64,000 bases of DNA from NCBI RefSeq assembly GCF_003987315.1, contig NZ_PIPI01000001.1, positions 310,001 to 374,000 on the forward strand, read 5' to 3'. This DNA comes from Aliidiomarina haloalkalitolerans. Lineage in GTDB: Bacteria; Pseudomonadota; Gammaproteobacteria; Enterobacterales; Alteromonadaceae. The stretch's first letter is position 1. Each line of letters begins with the position of its first letter. The notes beneath the pieces were generated by a model that was not told where the DNA came from, did not search any database, and saw nothing but the letters and a program-made list of their open reading frames with translations. Below, piece by piece: positions 48,312 through 59,003 of this stretch. A program made the position numbers and the translations under genes.

Positions 48312-50371
48312 TACATAACCCGCTGGCCCGGCTGGGCACCGTCGTGTGGGTTCAAAATATAAATCTCTTTACCACCAGGACCGGCGGCGAGAACCATACC
48401 TTCACTCATGCCAAAACGCATTTTGCGTGGTTTCAAGTTGGCAACCATCACGGTTAATTGACCGATAAGCTGTTCTGGCTGGTAAGCAGACTTGATACCC
48501 GCGAATACTTGGCGCTGTTCGTTACCGATGTCGAGAGTCAACTTCAACAATTTATCGGCACCGTCGACATGCTCTGCGTTGATAATCCGAGCAACGCGCA
48601 AATCGACTTTGGCAAAATCATCAAATTCGATTTCAGCAGCAATAGGCTCGCAGTTCACCGCTGTTTTTGTTGAAGGTGTATTCTCTGCGCTCGTGTTTTG
48701 TTGCGCGGTGCTTTCTTTCGATGCTTCCAGCATAGCTTCAATTTTCTCAGTTGGAACGCGCTGCATTAGCGCTTTAAATTTGTTAATTGCGTGACCGGTT
48801 AGAGTCTGCTGCGCACTTGCCCAAGTAAACTCATCGTTCAAGAAGCCTTGTGCGTCTTTGGCTAACGCAGGCACAACTGGCGTTAAATAAATCATTAAAA
48901 GGCGGAAAAGGTGAATTCCCATCGAGCAGACGTTATGAACGGCTGCTTCTTTGCCTTCTTCTTTGGCAAGCTGCCACGGTTCTTTCACCGCAATATATTC
49001 ATTGGCACGGTCTGCGAGTTTCATGATCTCGCGCATGGCCTTAGCAAACTCACGTTGTTCATAAGCTGCGGCGATATCGTCAGCTGCAGCTTGGAACTCT
49101 TGCAACATGACTGGATCGTCAATTCGCTCGGACAATTTGCCATCGAACTTCTTGCTAATAAACCCGGCACAGCGACTAGCAATATTGACAACTTTACCAA
49201 CCAAGTCAGCGTTAACTCGCTGAGCAAAATCGGTCAAATTTAAGTCGAGATCGTCAATGCGGCTGGTTAGTTTGGCAGCAAAATAGTAGCGCAAGTATTC
49301 TGGATCGAGGTGATCTAAATAGGTGCGCGCCATAATAAAGGTGCCTTTCGACTTCGACATTTTGGTGCCATTGACGGTAATAAAACCGTGGGCCCAAACG
49401 TTAGTCGGTTGACGGAAGTTGGCGCCTTTGAGCATGGCTGGCCAGAACAAACTATGGAAATAGATAATGTCCTTACCGATAAAATGATAAACCTCGGCGT
49501 CACTATCAGGGCGCCAAAAGTCGTCAAAATTGAGGTCTTGGCGTTTTTCACAATAGTTTTTGAAGCTACTCATGTAGCCAATTGGCGCGTCGAGCCAGAC
49601 ATAAAAGTATTTGCCCGGCGCATCTGGAATTTCAAAGCCAAAATAAGGTTTGTCGCGGCTTATATCCCATTGCTGTAAACCTTGTTCAAACCACTCATTA
49701 AGCTTGTTTGCCATTTCTGGCTGCAGCGAGCCAGAGCGGGTCCATGCTTTGAGCATGTCACCAAAAGCTGGCAAATCGAAGAAATAGTGTTCAGACTCAC
49801 GCAGCTCTGGCACTGCACCGCTGACTGCTGAGCGCGGGTTTTTCAAATCTGTGGGTGAATAGGTGGCACCGCAAACATCACAGTTGTCGCCATATTGATC
49901 TTCAGCACCGCAATCTGGACAGGTGCCTTTAACGAACCGATCCGGCAGGAACATCTCTTTTTCTGGATCATACAGCTGCTCGATAACGCGGGTGTGAATG
50001 TGACCGTTGTCGCGCAACCGAGTGTATATCAGCGTTGCTAATTCACGATTCTCTGAACTATGCGTTGAGTGATAGTTGTCAAACGACACTGCGAAATCGG
50101 CAAAATCTTTTTGGTGCGCGATATTCATTTCGTCAATCATGGCCTCCGGCGTCATACCAAGCTGTTGGGCTTTGAGCATGATTGGCGTGCCGTGGGCGTC
50201 ATCGGCACAGACAAAATGGCACTCGTTACCAATGAGGCGTTGGAAGCGAACCCAGATATCTGCTTGGATATATCCAAGTAAATGGCCGATGTGAATAGGA
50301 CCGTTCGCATAAGGCAGGGCGTTGGTCACGAGGATACGACGCGAGTTAGTGCGATTCGAGGTGTCTGCCAT
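48311..50371 (-). CDS. metG: Methionyl-tRNA synthetase MetG
   Basis: Charges tRNA-Met. 686 aa from the ATG at 50371 (GGAA upstream); an ATG at 50383 would add four residues. HIGH motif in [16 protein letters not shown] in [11 protein letters not shown], and a zinc knuckle [19 protein letters not shown] in the connective peptide. The C-terminal tRNA-binding OB-fold (about 585-686) is joined by a Ser/Thr/Ala-rich linker, as in the dimeric E. coli form (677 aa). Divergent from mrp. Confidence 0.98.
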   Translation of the reverse strand: MADTSNRTNSRRILVTNALPYANGPIHIGHLLGYIQADIWVRFQRLIGNECHFVCADDAHGTPIMLKAQQLGMTPEAMIDEMNIAHQKDFADFAVSFDNYHSTHSSENRELATLIYTRLRDNGHIHTRVIEQLYDPEKEMFLPDRFVKGTCPDCGAEDQYGDNCDVCGATYSPTDLKNPRSAVSGAVPELRESEHYFFDLPAFGDMLKAWTRSGSLQPEMANKLNEWFEQGLQQWDISRDKPYFGFEIPDAPGKYFYVWLDAPIGYMSSFKNYCEKRQDLNFDDFWRPDSDAEVYHFIGKDIIYFHSLFWPAMLKGANFRQPTNVWAHGFITVNGTKMSKSKGTFIMARTYLDHLDPEYLRYYFAAKLTSRIDDLDLNLTDFAQRVNADLVGKVVNIASRCAGFISKKFDGKLSERIDDPVMLQEFQAAADDIAAAYEQREFAKAMREIMKLADRANEYIAVKEPWQLAKEEGKEAAVHNVCSMGIHLFRLLMIYLTPVVPALAKDAQGFLNDEFTWASAQQTLTGHAINKFKALMQRVPTEKIEAMLEASKESTAQQNTSAENTPSTKTAVNCEPIAAEIEFDDFAKVDLRVARIINAEHVDGADKLLKLTLDIGNEQRQVFAGIKSAYQPEQLIGQLTVMVANLKPRKMRFGMSEGMVLAAGPGGKEIYILNPHDGAQPGQRVM

Positions 50372-50582
50372 ATTTAATTCCATGGATTTCTAGTGTCTGA
50401 AAAGAGCGCTATCATAACGGAAAATTCGCGACTTTTCATCCGTTCTCAGTAGCTTCTAGGCGCTTAAATCACTAAGATGACACGAAAGATAGAGGTGGCG
50501 CTCAGGTTCTGCGAATCGTATGTCCTCGAACGTTGTTCTAGAGCGTTATTATCTTCGCACTCAACTCAAAGGGAAGCGAAAC

Positions 50583-51620
50583 ATGTCCACAGCAGTATTG
50601 GCGGCTTGCCAAGCATTACGTAGCGATGTTTTTGTCGAAGGTTTTGCACCAGAATGGTTACAAATCGACGGCACACAAATTCAGTTGCAGCTTCCGTTCG
50701 CTGCTAAACAAGCAGCAGAAGAGCTGATTCAACAGTTTAAACAGGAAGCACCGCAGTTTGCCCACTATGATTGGACGATTACGGTGCGAGTCGAGGCACT
50801 ACCTGCGAAAGCAGCAACCGTGCCGGCGGGCTCCAGTGCACCGCAAGTTAAGAATGTAATTACTATTGCCTCGGGCAAAGGCGGGGTGGGAAAGTCAGCC
50901 GTAACCTTAAGTTTAGCGCTGGCGCTGAAAGCAGAGGGCGCCCGGGTGGGTATTCTTGACGGCGATATTTATGGCCCGTCGTTACCGACCATGTTCGGAA
51001 ATCTCACAGAAAAACTAACCTTTACGCCAAACCGAAAAATGTTACCGGTGAATTGCTGGGGCATTGAGGGTAACTCATTAGGGTATTTAGTTGACACTGA
51101 AGCTGCTGCAATTTGGCGTGGCCCGATGGCAAGTCGGGCTCTTGAACAATTATTATTCGATACCCAATGGTCAAACTTGGACTATTTATTAGTTGATTTA
51201 CCGCCCGGTACAGGGGATATTCAATTAACCTTGGCACAAAAGTTTCCATTGACGGCAGCGGTGGTGGTCACGACACCACAAAATATTGCGCTTGCCGATG
51301 CCCAAAAAGGCATTGCTATGTTCCAGAAAGTGGATGTGCCGGTGGTCGGTTTAGTCGAAAACATGAGTTATTTTCGTTGCGGTCAATGCGGTCATCAAGA
51401 AGCTATTTTTGGTACGCAAGGTGGCGATGACCTTGCCCGCAAGTATCAAGTGCCGGTGATTGGTCATTGGCCGTTAGCAACAGCGTTACGAGAGAGTCTC
51501 GATGAGGGTAAACCGCTACAAGTGAGCACCCCTGAACATGAGCTTAACGCAGTGTTCGCCAAGAGCGCACAGCAGTTAGCTGCCAACTTGTGGTATTTAT
51601 TGACGCCACAGGCAGAATGA
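50583..51620 (+). CDS. apbC: Iron-sulfur cluster carrier Mrp/ApbC (P-loop ATPase)
   Basis: Mrp/NBP35-type cytoplasmic scaffold that delivers Fe-S clusters. 345 aa from the ATG at 50583, which has AAGGGAAG upstream; an ATG at 50520 would add 21 unrelated residues. The deviant Walker A is GKGGVGKS (98-105), followed by [14 protein letters not shown] and [16 protein letters not shown]; the cluster-binding CxxC is in [15 protein letters not shown]18-like N-terminal domain (1-80) is present but weakly conserved. Divergent from metG, as in E. coli, where mrp and metG are also neighbours. Confidence 0.95.
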   Translation: MSTAVLAACQALRSDVFVEGFAPEWLQIDGTQIQLQLPFAAKQAAEELIQQFKQEAPQFAHYDWTITVRVEALPAKAATVPAGSSAPQVKNVITIASGKGGVGKSAVTLSLALALKAEGARVGILDGDIYGPSLPTMFGNLTEKLTFTPNRKMLPVNCWGIEGNSLGYLVDTEAAAIWRGPMASRALEQLLFDTQWSNLDYLLVDLPPGTGDIQLTLAQKFPLTAAVVVTTPQNIALADAQKGIAMFQKVDVPVVGLVENMSYFRCGQCGHQEAIFGTQGGDDLARKYQVPVIGHWPLATALRESLDEGKPLQVSTPEHELNAVFAKSAQQLAANLWYLLTPQAE

Positions 51621-51690
51621 CTCTTGTACTCGCTTGGCACTACGCGAAAAAAGAACGAACTTAAGACTTAAAAGCGAAAGGAACGACAGC

Positions 51691-52272
51691 ATGCGTTTAA
51701 CCGATGGACAGATAGAGCAATACCTTGCGGAAGGGATGATTGCGATTGAACCGGCCCCGGATAGTAAGGATATTACCGGTGTAACGGTTGATATTCATTT
51801 AGGTGACAGTTTCCGCGTTCTGCAAGACCATGCTGCGCCCTATATTGATATTAGCGGACCGCGGGAAGAAATTGATGCAGCGATTCAACGTGTGATGAGT
51901 GATGAGATTAAACTTGCTCCGGGCGATGCGTTCTTTATCCATCCGGGGGAATTTGCGCTCGCAGTGACCCACGAATCGGTGACCTTGCCAGCGGATATCG
52001 TCGGTTGGCTTGATGGACGTTCTTCTCTTGCCAGACTTGGACTGATGGTCCATGTCACAGCACACCGAATCGATCCTGGTTGGTCTGGCCAAATTGTATT
52101 AGAGTTCTATAATAGTGGTAAATTACCGTTAGCTTTGCGGCCATTAATGAAAATTGGAGCCCTTAGCTTTGAAACCCTGAGCGAACCGTGCCAAAGGCCG
52201 TATAGTCGTCGCGCCGATGCAAAATATAAAGATCAAAGAGGGGCGGTCGCAAGTCGAATTGGCGCAGATTGA
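51691..52272 (+). CDS. dcd: dCTP deaminase Dcd
   Basis: Deaminates dCTP to dUTP, the main route to dTTP in gammaproteobacteria. 193 aa from the ATG at 51691, the same length as the E. coli enzyme, with AAAGGA 8 nt upstream; the open frame extends to a TTG at 51634. [28 protein letters not shown] holds the catalytic Glu-region and binding residues in shorter blocks such as GRSSLARLG and HRIDPGWSG; the tail [12 protein letters not shown] closes over the nucleotide. Confidence 0.96.
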   Translation: MRLTDGQIEQYLAEGMIAIEPAPDSKDITGVTVDIHLGDSFRVLQDHAAPYIDISGPREEIDAAIQRVMSDEIKLAPGDAFFIHPGEFALAVTHESVTLPADIVGWLDGRSSLARLGLMVHVTAHRIDPGWSGQIVLEFYNSGKLPLALRPLMKIGALSFETLSEPCQRPYSRRADAKYKDQRGAVASRIGAD

Positions 52273-52317
52273 TTTTGTGGAGTAGGTAGTTTGCGCGCTC
52301 AACATTGAGGTGAATGT

Positions 52318-54222
52318 ATGCCACGGCAGGCGTTCAAACATTACCAAAATCTATTACTCCGACGAGCCGTTATCGGCATGCTTGTCATTGGCGTTGTTGC
52401 TAGTTTAGCAACATTGGCGCCGTTCTATCACCAAATTCAGACGTATATTACCGACCTTAATCATGCGTACGCAGACGCTCAAGCTCAAGCGATTAGTGCC
52501 GAAGTTCGACGATATCAGGATATTGGCCAACAAGTCTCATCCCGCAGTGAAATTCGTGTGCAACTTGAAGCTTATATTCAAGAACAGCGATCATTAGACG
52601 AAATACAAGCCTTTACCCAACCGCGATTAGCGGATGCAGGAAAAGCCTCTGCTGATTTAATCGCACTGGTTCGTTTCGGTCGCGATGGAGAAATTGTTGC
52701 AGAGCACTACTTTACCAGCAGCGAAAAGCTAGGTGACCAATTTAACGAACAGCTCTTGAGGGTTTCTCGCGAACATTTAGACTTTATTTTTTTGCACACT
52801 GGACAACAGTTATCGCCCGAACAGTTACTTATTTCTGTGCCTTCCATAATTGAAGCTAGTTCCGGTGAAGGAATTGGCACTGACTTGTTATTCTTTTCTG
52901 CCGAATCATTGGCTAAGGTGGCCGCTGAAATGAATCGTTTTGGCGAACACATGGCGTTATATTTTGTGAATAGTGGGCAGACACATAACTTTCACTTGGC
53001 TTACGTCAACCGCGAAGGGCAGCGTAATGACGTTATCGTGAACCGAGATTCAGAATTACCTTTTGACCGCCAAATTTTGCGCTCAGGCGTGTCTAGTTCT
53101 GTGATCAATTGGGGGAGCGAGGAGCACTCGTTGTTTGTCGTGCCGCTCGCTGACGAGAGCTGGAAAATGGTTGTGTCGGTTCCAAGTTACGAGTTGTATC
53201 GGTCACTCTACCAAAGTGTGTTAGCCGTGTTTGCAGCGATTCTGATTGCGATCATTCTCGGAACGTTCGCGGTTCGCCGCACCATTAGCCCTATTCTTAA
53301 TGAATTGACTCGTTCAGCGGACCAATTAGTGATTAAGAATCAACAATTAAAACTAGCTGGTCAGGTTTTTGAGAACACCCATGAGGCGATTGTGATTACC
53401 GACGCAGAGTTGAATATTCTGCAAGTGAACCGGGCATTTGCCCACCTCCTTGATGTCAGTGTGCACGCTCTTGTCAACCAAAACCTGAAAAAGCTCATGG
53501 TTATGGATAAGATTTCACAACAGCTTGAGCGCAGAATCATTCGGACCTTAACAACGAATGACGTGTGGCAAGGTGAGTTGTGGTATCGAGCATCCGACGG
53601 CAGAGCAATTCCGGCGCTGCAAACAATCAGTACCATTCGCGATGCGAATAACAAGGTCACTCAGCTCATTCATATCTTTAATGATATTACCGAACAAAAA
53701 GATTCGGAAAATCGGATTAAACGCAAAGTAATTACCGACGGCTTAACCGGTTTAGCAAATCGCGAGGGGCTTTTGCAGACACTTGAAGCTGCGGTTGCCA
53801 AAGCAAAGGCCGATGAGGTCGAGCTAGCACTCATTTTTATGGATCTTGACAACTTCAAACCGGTGAACGACAGCCATGGTCACCAAGTGGGTGATATTTT
53901 ATTAAAACTGGTCGCCCAGCGATTGTTGGGGTTAGTACGTAAGAATGACATGGTTGCGCGGTTAGGCGGTGATGAGTTTGTGATTGTGCTGCAGGGTAAG
54001 GACGTTGAAAGCCGAGCGTTAGAACTGGCGGCGGCCTTAGTAACCAAGTTACAACAGCCGTTTCGATTGAACGATATATTGGTTACCGTCGGCGCTTCGG
54101 TTGGCGTGGCACTCTATCCACGTCATGCGGAAAATTACAAAGACCTATTAAATCATGCGGACTTAGCTATGTATCAGGCCAAACAAACGGGCCGCAATCG
54201 TTATTGCGTCGCAGAAAAATAA
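52318..54222 (+). CDS. Membrane-bound PAS-GGDEF diguanylate cyclase
   Basis: Predicted cyclic di-GMP synthase. 634 aa: membrane helix (about 14-36), periplasmic sensor region (about 37-295, Cache-like by size and position), second membrane helix (about 300-322), PAS domain (about 345-455, FENTHEAIVITDAELNI) and a GGDEF domain. The active site is GGDEF (550-554) with an inhibitory I-site RKND (541-544) exactly five residues before it, so feedback inhibition is expected. No EAL domain. It is 45 nt after dcd with no evident functional link. Its stop codon lies in the terminator stem. Confidence 0.93.
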   Translation: MPRQAFKHYQNLLLRRAVIGMLVIGVVASLATLAPFYHQIQTYITDLNHAYADAQAQAISAEVRRYQDIGQQVSSRSEIRVQLEAYIQEQRSLDEIQAFTQPRLADAGKASADLIALVRFGRDGEIVAEHYFTSSEKLGDQFNEQLLRVSREHLDFIFLHTGQQLSPEQLLISVPSIIEASSGEGIGTDLLFFSAESLAKVAAEMNRFGEHMALYFVNSGQTHNFHLAYVNREGQRNDVIVNRDSELPFDRQILRSGVSSSVINWGSEEHSLFVVPLADESWKMVVSVPSYELYRSLYQSVLAVFAAILIAIILGTFAVRRTISPILNELTRSADQLVIKNQQLKLAGQVFENTHEAIVITDAELNILQVNRAFAHLLDVSVHALVNQNLKKLMVMDKISQQLERRIIRTLTTNDVWQGELWYRASDGRAIPALQTISTIRDANNKVTQLIHIFNDITEQKDSENRIKRKVITDGLTGLANREGLLQTLEAAVAKAKADEVELALIFMDLDNFKPVNDSHGHQVGDILLKLVAQRLLGLVRKNDMVARLGGDEFVIVLQGKDVESRALELAAALVTKLQQPFRLNDILVTVGASVGVALYPRHAENYKDLLNHADLAMYQAKQTGRNRYCVAEK

Positions 54223-54252
54223 AAGCGCGTGGTGATGTACCGCGCGCTTTTT
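54221..54252. terminator. Terminator between the GGDEF gene and the S9 peptidase gene
   Basis: AAAAGCGCG and GGT pair with ACC and CGCGCTTTT (one mismatch pair) and T-runs are present on both strands. It separates two convergent genes. Confidence 0.82.
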
Positions 54253-54272
54253 GATTCGTTTGTGCCAGTCAA

Positions 54273-56300
54273 TTATTGGTGGCGGTCAAACCATTCAACA
54301 ATGCGTTCGAGGCGATCAACAAGATTTATCGGGCGACCACCGCGACTCAGTCCGTGCCCCTCACGGTCATAGACTGCAAGTTCCACTGGCACTCGGTTTG
54401 CCTTTAATGCATAGAACCATTCTTCACCTTGGCCAATGGGCGTGATGTGGTCATGATTACTATGGATAATTAAGGTCGGTGTGGAAACGCGATCGGCATA
54501 CTTGAGTGGTGAGCGACCCCAATAATAGTCGTAATTCTGCCAAATACTGCCGCCAAATTCTTCAATCATCGACAACGGTGGAAATGCTTGAGTACCCGCT
54601 TCAGAAATCCAGTTACTGACACTGCGCTGAGTCACGGCAGCGCGGAACCGATCGGTTTGAGTCGTCGCCCAATTGGTTAGAAAACCGCCGTGACTGCCGC
54701 CGGTGATAAACTGGCGATCAGGGTCGAGCCAGTTATAGCGGTCGAGTGCGGCATCGAGGGCAAAAATATTGTCACGGTAGTCAGCACCGCCGTAATCTAA
54801 ACGCACTTGACTGGCGTGGTCATGGCCATAGCCTGAGCTACCGCGATAATTGACAAACACGACCGCATAACCACGAGCACTCAGGAGTTGCATTTCTGGG
54901 AACCATTGGTGTCCCCACATGCCACCGGGACCACCCTTAATATTCAGAACCACCGGGTATTGCTTACCTTCTTCACGATTTAAAGGCGGCAGGAAGAACA
55001 CGTCTAAGCGGTCCCCACGCTCGTTTTCGGTGGTAAATACTTCATAGCGTTGACGCTGCGTTGAGTCTAAGTAGTCGCGATTAAACTGTGCGATCAGCGC
55101 AACTTCACGGTCACGCAGGCTCGCAATGGAGTGCGCACGCATGACTTGGCCTGGAGTGACTTCATCTTCGCTAATCCATGCAATTGCACCGGTTTGAGCA
55201 AAGCTAACGGAACTCAACGATTGACCTTGACCAGCGATAAGCTGATAACCACCGAGATCGAGATCGACACGGAAAAGTGGGCGGCTGCCGCGGTCATCAG
55301 CGGTAAACCAAAGTGAACCCAGCGCCGCTTGTAAATCATTTGGGCTATGATCCATTTGTCCGGCTAGTTCGCGATAGCTGTCATTGCGTAGGTCATACAG
55401 TTGCAGTGACGGTGCCGCATAATTACTTTCACGGTAAACATAAGCAATGTTTTGGTTACCGGTCCACACTGGCGAGGACGAATGGCCTTGTGGCGTTGCT
55501 AATTCCCGTTCTTCATCGCCACAACGAACGAAAATCGATGAGGAGAAATAGCCTTCGCGCGCTTGTGGGTGACGGTTGCTGGCAAAGGCGATACAAGCTC
55601 CATTAGGCGAATAGCTAGCGCTGCCCTCGTGCCACTCACTATCACCAGTAAGGGATGTGAGGGTTTCTTCCACAAGGTTGTAGGTCCATAGCCCACTGCG
55701 ATTGCTCGACAAATAACCACCTTGACGCTTGTACACAGCATCGGTAATCACTGTGACGTCGGGTTTGTCGTCTTGGTTGTCAGCTTTTTTAAGTGGCTCA
55801 GTAATACTTGGGTCGAGTGAAATTGTTAACAGTAACTCGGTCTGATTTGGATGCCATTGCGCACTTTGCAAGCTGCCTTGCTCTAAGCGCACTAACTCTT
55901 GTGCTTCACCACCGTTTACAGAGAGCGAGTACAGGGCGGTACCATTGTCGCGTCCTGATAAAAACACTAAGCGTTGACCGTCAGGGCTCAGGCGCGGTGC
56001 AAAGTCACTGTTACTGCGACTAAATTGGACCGGCTCGGCGCCGTCGCGACTTAACCATATCGAGCTGTTACGGCTGCGTTTGTCGTCACCGACTTGGGTT
56101 TTCACGAATGCGATAGTACGGCCGTCTTCACTAATTTGTAAGTCACTGACAGAGACTAACTGGTAATAATCGCTGGCCTGAAAGCCGGGTTGAGGGTTGT
56201 TGTTTTCTGTATTCGCATTGACCGCGCCCGCGAACAAGAGTGCCGGCGCAGTTAGCGTAAGTAGGGCGCCCGAAAGGGCGCACTCCGTGGTAAATCTCAT
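54273..56300 (-). CDS. Exported S9 family peptidase (acylaminoacyl-peptidase type)
   Basis: 675 aa from the ATG at 56300, chosen because AGAGGA lies upstream and a signal peptide follows directly (hydrophobic stretch ending GAVNA near residue 30, no lipobox). An ATG at 56357 would overlap the M14 gene. WD40/beta-propeller-like repeats fill about 45-400, then an alpha/beta hydrolase domain with Ser in GGSHGGFLTNW, Asp in IHSNHDHITPIG and His in DREGHGLSRGG. The substrate is unknown. Last gene of the YvcK-M14-S9 unit, 13 nt after the M14 gene. Confidence 0.93.
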   Translation of the reverse strand: MRFTTECALSGALLTLTAPALLFAGAVNANTENNNPQPGFQASDYYQLVSVSDLQISEDGRTIAFVKTQVGDDKRSRNSSIWLSRDGAEPVQFSRSNSDFAPRLSPDGQRLVFLSGRDNGTALYSLSVNGGEAQELVRLEQGSLQSAQWHPNQTELLLTISLDPSITEPLKKADNQDDKPDVTVITDAVYKRQGGYLSSNRSGLWTYNLVEETLTSLTGDSEWHEGSASYSPNGACIAFASNRHPQAREGYFSSSIFVRCGDEERELATPQGHSSSPVWTGNQNIAYVYRESNYAAPSLQLYDLRNDSYRELAGQMDHSPNDLQAALGSLWFTADDRGSRPLFRVDLDLGGYQLIAGQGQSLSSVSFAQTGAIAWISEDEVTPGQVMRAHSIASLRDREVALIAQFNRDYLDSTQRQRYEVFTTENERGDRLDVFFLPPLNREEGKQYPVVLNIKGGPGGMWGHQWFPEMQLLSARGYAVVFVNYRGSSGYGHDHASQVRLDYGGADYRDNIFALDAALDRYNWLDPDRQFITGGSHGGFLTNWATTQTDRFRAAVTQRSVSNWISEAGTQAFPPLSMIEEFGGSIWQNYDYYWGRSPLKYADRVSTPTLIIHSNHDHITPIGQGEEWFYALKANRVPVELAVYDREGHGLSRGGRPINLVDRLERIVEWFDRHQ

Positions 56301-56313
56301 TGCAAAAATCCTC

Positions 56314-59001
56314 TTATCGAAGCGGTCGTGCGTGCGCAGCCGCACGGAAAATCGCATTCATCAACAGCACCTGTTGACCATCTAAGTAGGCACGGAAATT
56401 TGGCTCTTGAGTAAAGCTAATGACCATACCGCGGCCATGATTTTGCACCATGACCAAGGGTTTATGAGCGATTTGTTCATGGTTCTCTGGCCACATAAAG
56501 CCACTGGCTAAGACATTGTCTTTACTAGCATAATTCACCACATTACGGCCATCATTAATCCGCAGTGGTGTATAGATATCGCTACCGATGAACATGGTGT
56601 GCAGTTGTGTATGAATACCCGCAGTCAGCCAATGCTCTTGATCGACTTCGGCACGGGTAATAACGCCTGATACCCAATCTGGACCCGCGTCAGGATCGCG
56701 GAGGTAGCGTAAGTGATCGTCATGGCCGGCAATAATCGCACCACTGACTCGACTTCCAGCTGGTTTGGCAGCAACGTCGTCGAGTTGGGCTTTTTTCTCA
56801 AGTGCGCTATTTAATAACGGTTGCTCGCCCGAGATCGCGAAGCGGGTTGCATTACCTAATGTAATTAAGACACCGCCGCGTTGTACCCACTGGCGAAGAT
56901 TCTCACGACCCTGATTACCTAAGTATTGTTCATAATTGCCGCCAGCTGTGGCTGGTAAAATAATCACGTTATAACGACTGAGATCTTCCCAGCTCAGACG
57001 ATCTGGGCGAATTGCCGTTACTGGGTAGTTAAACTCGCGCTCAATGATAAAACGCGTACTTCCAGCACTAAGCACGTTAGTTGGTACGTCCCAAGCCATG
57101 GCAATATTCGGAGCAAACATACGTTGTACGTTCGCAGAACCAACGTTCGGACCATCTTGCATCCAGCTTTTTTCAAGACCGTCAACGTGGGCGCCGCTTT
57201 CCGTTGCAATCTGGGTCAGAATTTCGGTCAGATTTTCTGGGTTTCCGGCGCGTGGAATAATTAAACTACCGGCCGGATAAGTGGTGCCGTTGGCATGTTT
57301 AAAGCTCAGGTCTGAACTGCGTACTAATAAACCTTCACGTAATGCGGCAGTCAGTAAACGGCCGCTATTCATGTCGCCCCAAGCCACTGCAAAACCGAAC
57401 GCGGCATCGGCATTGTTAACTTTACCAGCGACAATACGGTCGCTGGAAACTTCGTTAACGGCTACACGTGGTTGTTGATTACAGATATCCATCTCAACGT
57501 TGAACATTAATGGTAATGACCAGGCGGTGACATCATAGATTTGATCAGGCAGATTATTCGCGCGCAAACGCTCCTGCTCTTTGATGAAATCAGCATCCAT
57601 GGGTACATGTTGGTCGAGGAGGGTGCGGATAAGATGGTAAGTTGGCTGTGCAGCCTGAACGATATATGCACCTTCGGCATACTGGTTACCACAGGCGCGG
57701 AAGTTGGCTTGCGCTTGACCCACTTCAATGCCTTGTTCGCTCAATAGCGCGGCTAGTTTGCGATTACCCGCGATGTCTCGTTGATTGGGGAAAATATAGC
57801 TGCGAACATCGCCACGACTGCCTTTTTCAATGCCACTTTGACGATACTGATAGAAACGGTTCAGCAACTCGCGACGGCGCTCTGAAGCGGTTTCGATGGT
57901 GGCCATAAACGCGACGAAGTTTTGTTGAACGCCATCTGCATAGGTTAGGATTTCACCTTCGCGGGTACGGAAGTGATGCCCGCGCGCTGAACCCATTTCA
58001 TAGGTCATGGCTAAACTGCCTTGATAGAGCGGCCAACTGGCGCCATAGCCCGGGTAAAAAGCATCGAAGATTTCGCGGGTAAAATAGTCATAACCAAATT
58101 GGTCAAAGAGCGTCGCGTTATGTTCGCCAACCCAGTTGAGGCCTTCACGCTGCTCGCTGGTGATGAACGGATTAAATGGGTGTGCTTCGGGCGTAAAGTA
58201 ATACGGCAGGTCGCCACCCATTTCGTGGGAATCGACAAAAATTAGCGGAAAGGTTTGTAGATGAGCCGCAATCCGACCACGAGTTTCAGGTTGCGTCAAC
58301 GCTAACCAATCGCGGTTCATGTCGAACAAGTAGTGATTGGTGCGACCATTCGGCCATGGCTCATTATGCTCTGCAGATATGCGATCATCTGAAGGTTCAA
58401 GCCCTATTGTGGCATAAAAGCGACTGACAAAACGGGCGCGACCGTCTGGGTTTTGTAATGGGTCGAGATAAACCAAGGTGTTATTGAGCATGCTTTGTGT
58501 GCGTTCATCAGCTGAACTCAATAAATGAAAGGCGGTGACCATGGATGCTTCTGCCGGCGATATTTCATTGCCATGCACACTGTTTGCTATCCAGACGCTG
58601 GCCGGCAAATTATTCATTAGCTGCTGAGCTTGGCGTTCATTGAGTGTGCGCGGGTCTGCCAAAGAACGCATGCCTGCTTCAATTTCGTCTAACCGTGCAA
58701 TGTTCTCTTTGCTGCCGATGACTGCGTAAAAGAGGGGACGACCTTGCCAAGTTTCACCATAGGGAACGAGTTTAACTTGGTCAGGATGCGCTTGTGCCAG
58801 CGCTTCGAAGTAACGACTAATTTGTTCAGGTGAGGAGACGCGCGTGCCCGCGGGGTAGCCAAGTACTTGTTCGATGGTCGGGGTTTGCTGATAGGTCGCA
58901 GCAGGCCATGTCGGCACTGTTTCGCTGGCGCTGACGGTCGCTGCGCTAGTACTGATGCTAGCGACAATCGCGAGCGCGACTAAGCTTATCGTTGTTTTCA
59001 T
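56314..59001 (-). CDS. Exported M14 family zinc carboxypeptidase
   Basis: 895-residue secreted metallopeptidase. Signal peptide 1-26 (cleavage near TVSA). Zinc ligands His143 and Glu146 in NSVHGNEISP and His259 in FVDSHEMGG, and the general base Glu335 in AMTYEMGSA complete an active-looking M14 site. The region after about 420 is a long extra domain ending in a glutamine-amidotransferase-like beta fold (NVIILPATAGGNYEQYLG and VQNHGRGMVISF) found in related large peptidases. It lies 2 nt after the YvcK-like gene stop, so cotranscription is nearly certain. Confidence 0.92.
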   Translation of the reverse strand: MKTTISLVALAIVASISTSAATVSASETVPTWPAATYQQTPTIEQVLGYPAGTRVSSPEQISRYFEALAQAHPDQVKLVPYGETWQGRPLFYAVIGSKENIARLDEIEAGMRSLADPRTLNERQAQQLMNNLPASVWIANSVHGNEISPAEASMVTAFHLLSSADERTQSMLNNTLVYLDPLQNPDGRARFVSRFYATIGLEPSDDRISAEHNEPWPNGRTNHYLFDMNRDWLALTQPETRGRIAAHLQTFPLIFVDSHEMGGDLPYYFTPEAHPFNPFITSEQREGLNWVGEHNATLFDQFGYDYFTREIFDAFYPGYGASWPLYQGSLAMTYEMGSARGHHFRTREGEILTYADGVQQNFVAFMATIETASERRRELLNRFYQYRQSGIEKGSRGDVRSYIFPNQRDIAGNRKLAALLSEQGIEVGQAQANFRACGNQYAEGAYIVQAAQPTYHLIRTLLDQHVPMDADFIKEQERLRANNLPDQIYDVTAWSLPLMFNVEMDICNQQPRVAVNEVSSDRIVAGKVNNADAAFGFAVAWGDMNSGRLLTAALREGLLVRSSDLSFKHANGTTYPAGSLIIPRAGNPENLTEILTQIATESGAHVDGLEKSWMQDGPNVGSANVQRMFAPNIAMAWDVPTNVLSAGSTRFIIEREFNYPVTAIRPDRLSWEDLSRYNVIILPATAGGNYEQYLGNQGRENLRQWVQRGGVLITLGNATRFAISGEQPLLNSALEKKAQLDDVAAKPAGSRVSGAIIAGHDDHLRYLRDPDAGPDWVSGVITRAEVDQEHWLTAGIHTQLHTMFIGSDIYTPLRINDGRNVVNYASKDNVLASGFMWPENHEQIAHKPLVMVQNHGRGMVISFTQEPNFRAYLDGQQVLLMNAIFRAAAHARPLR

Positions 59002-59003
59002 AA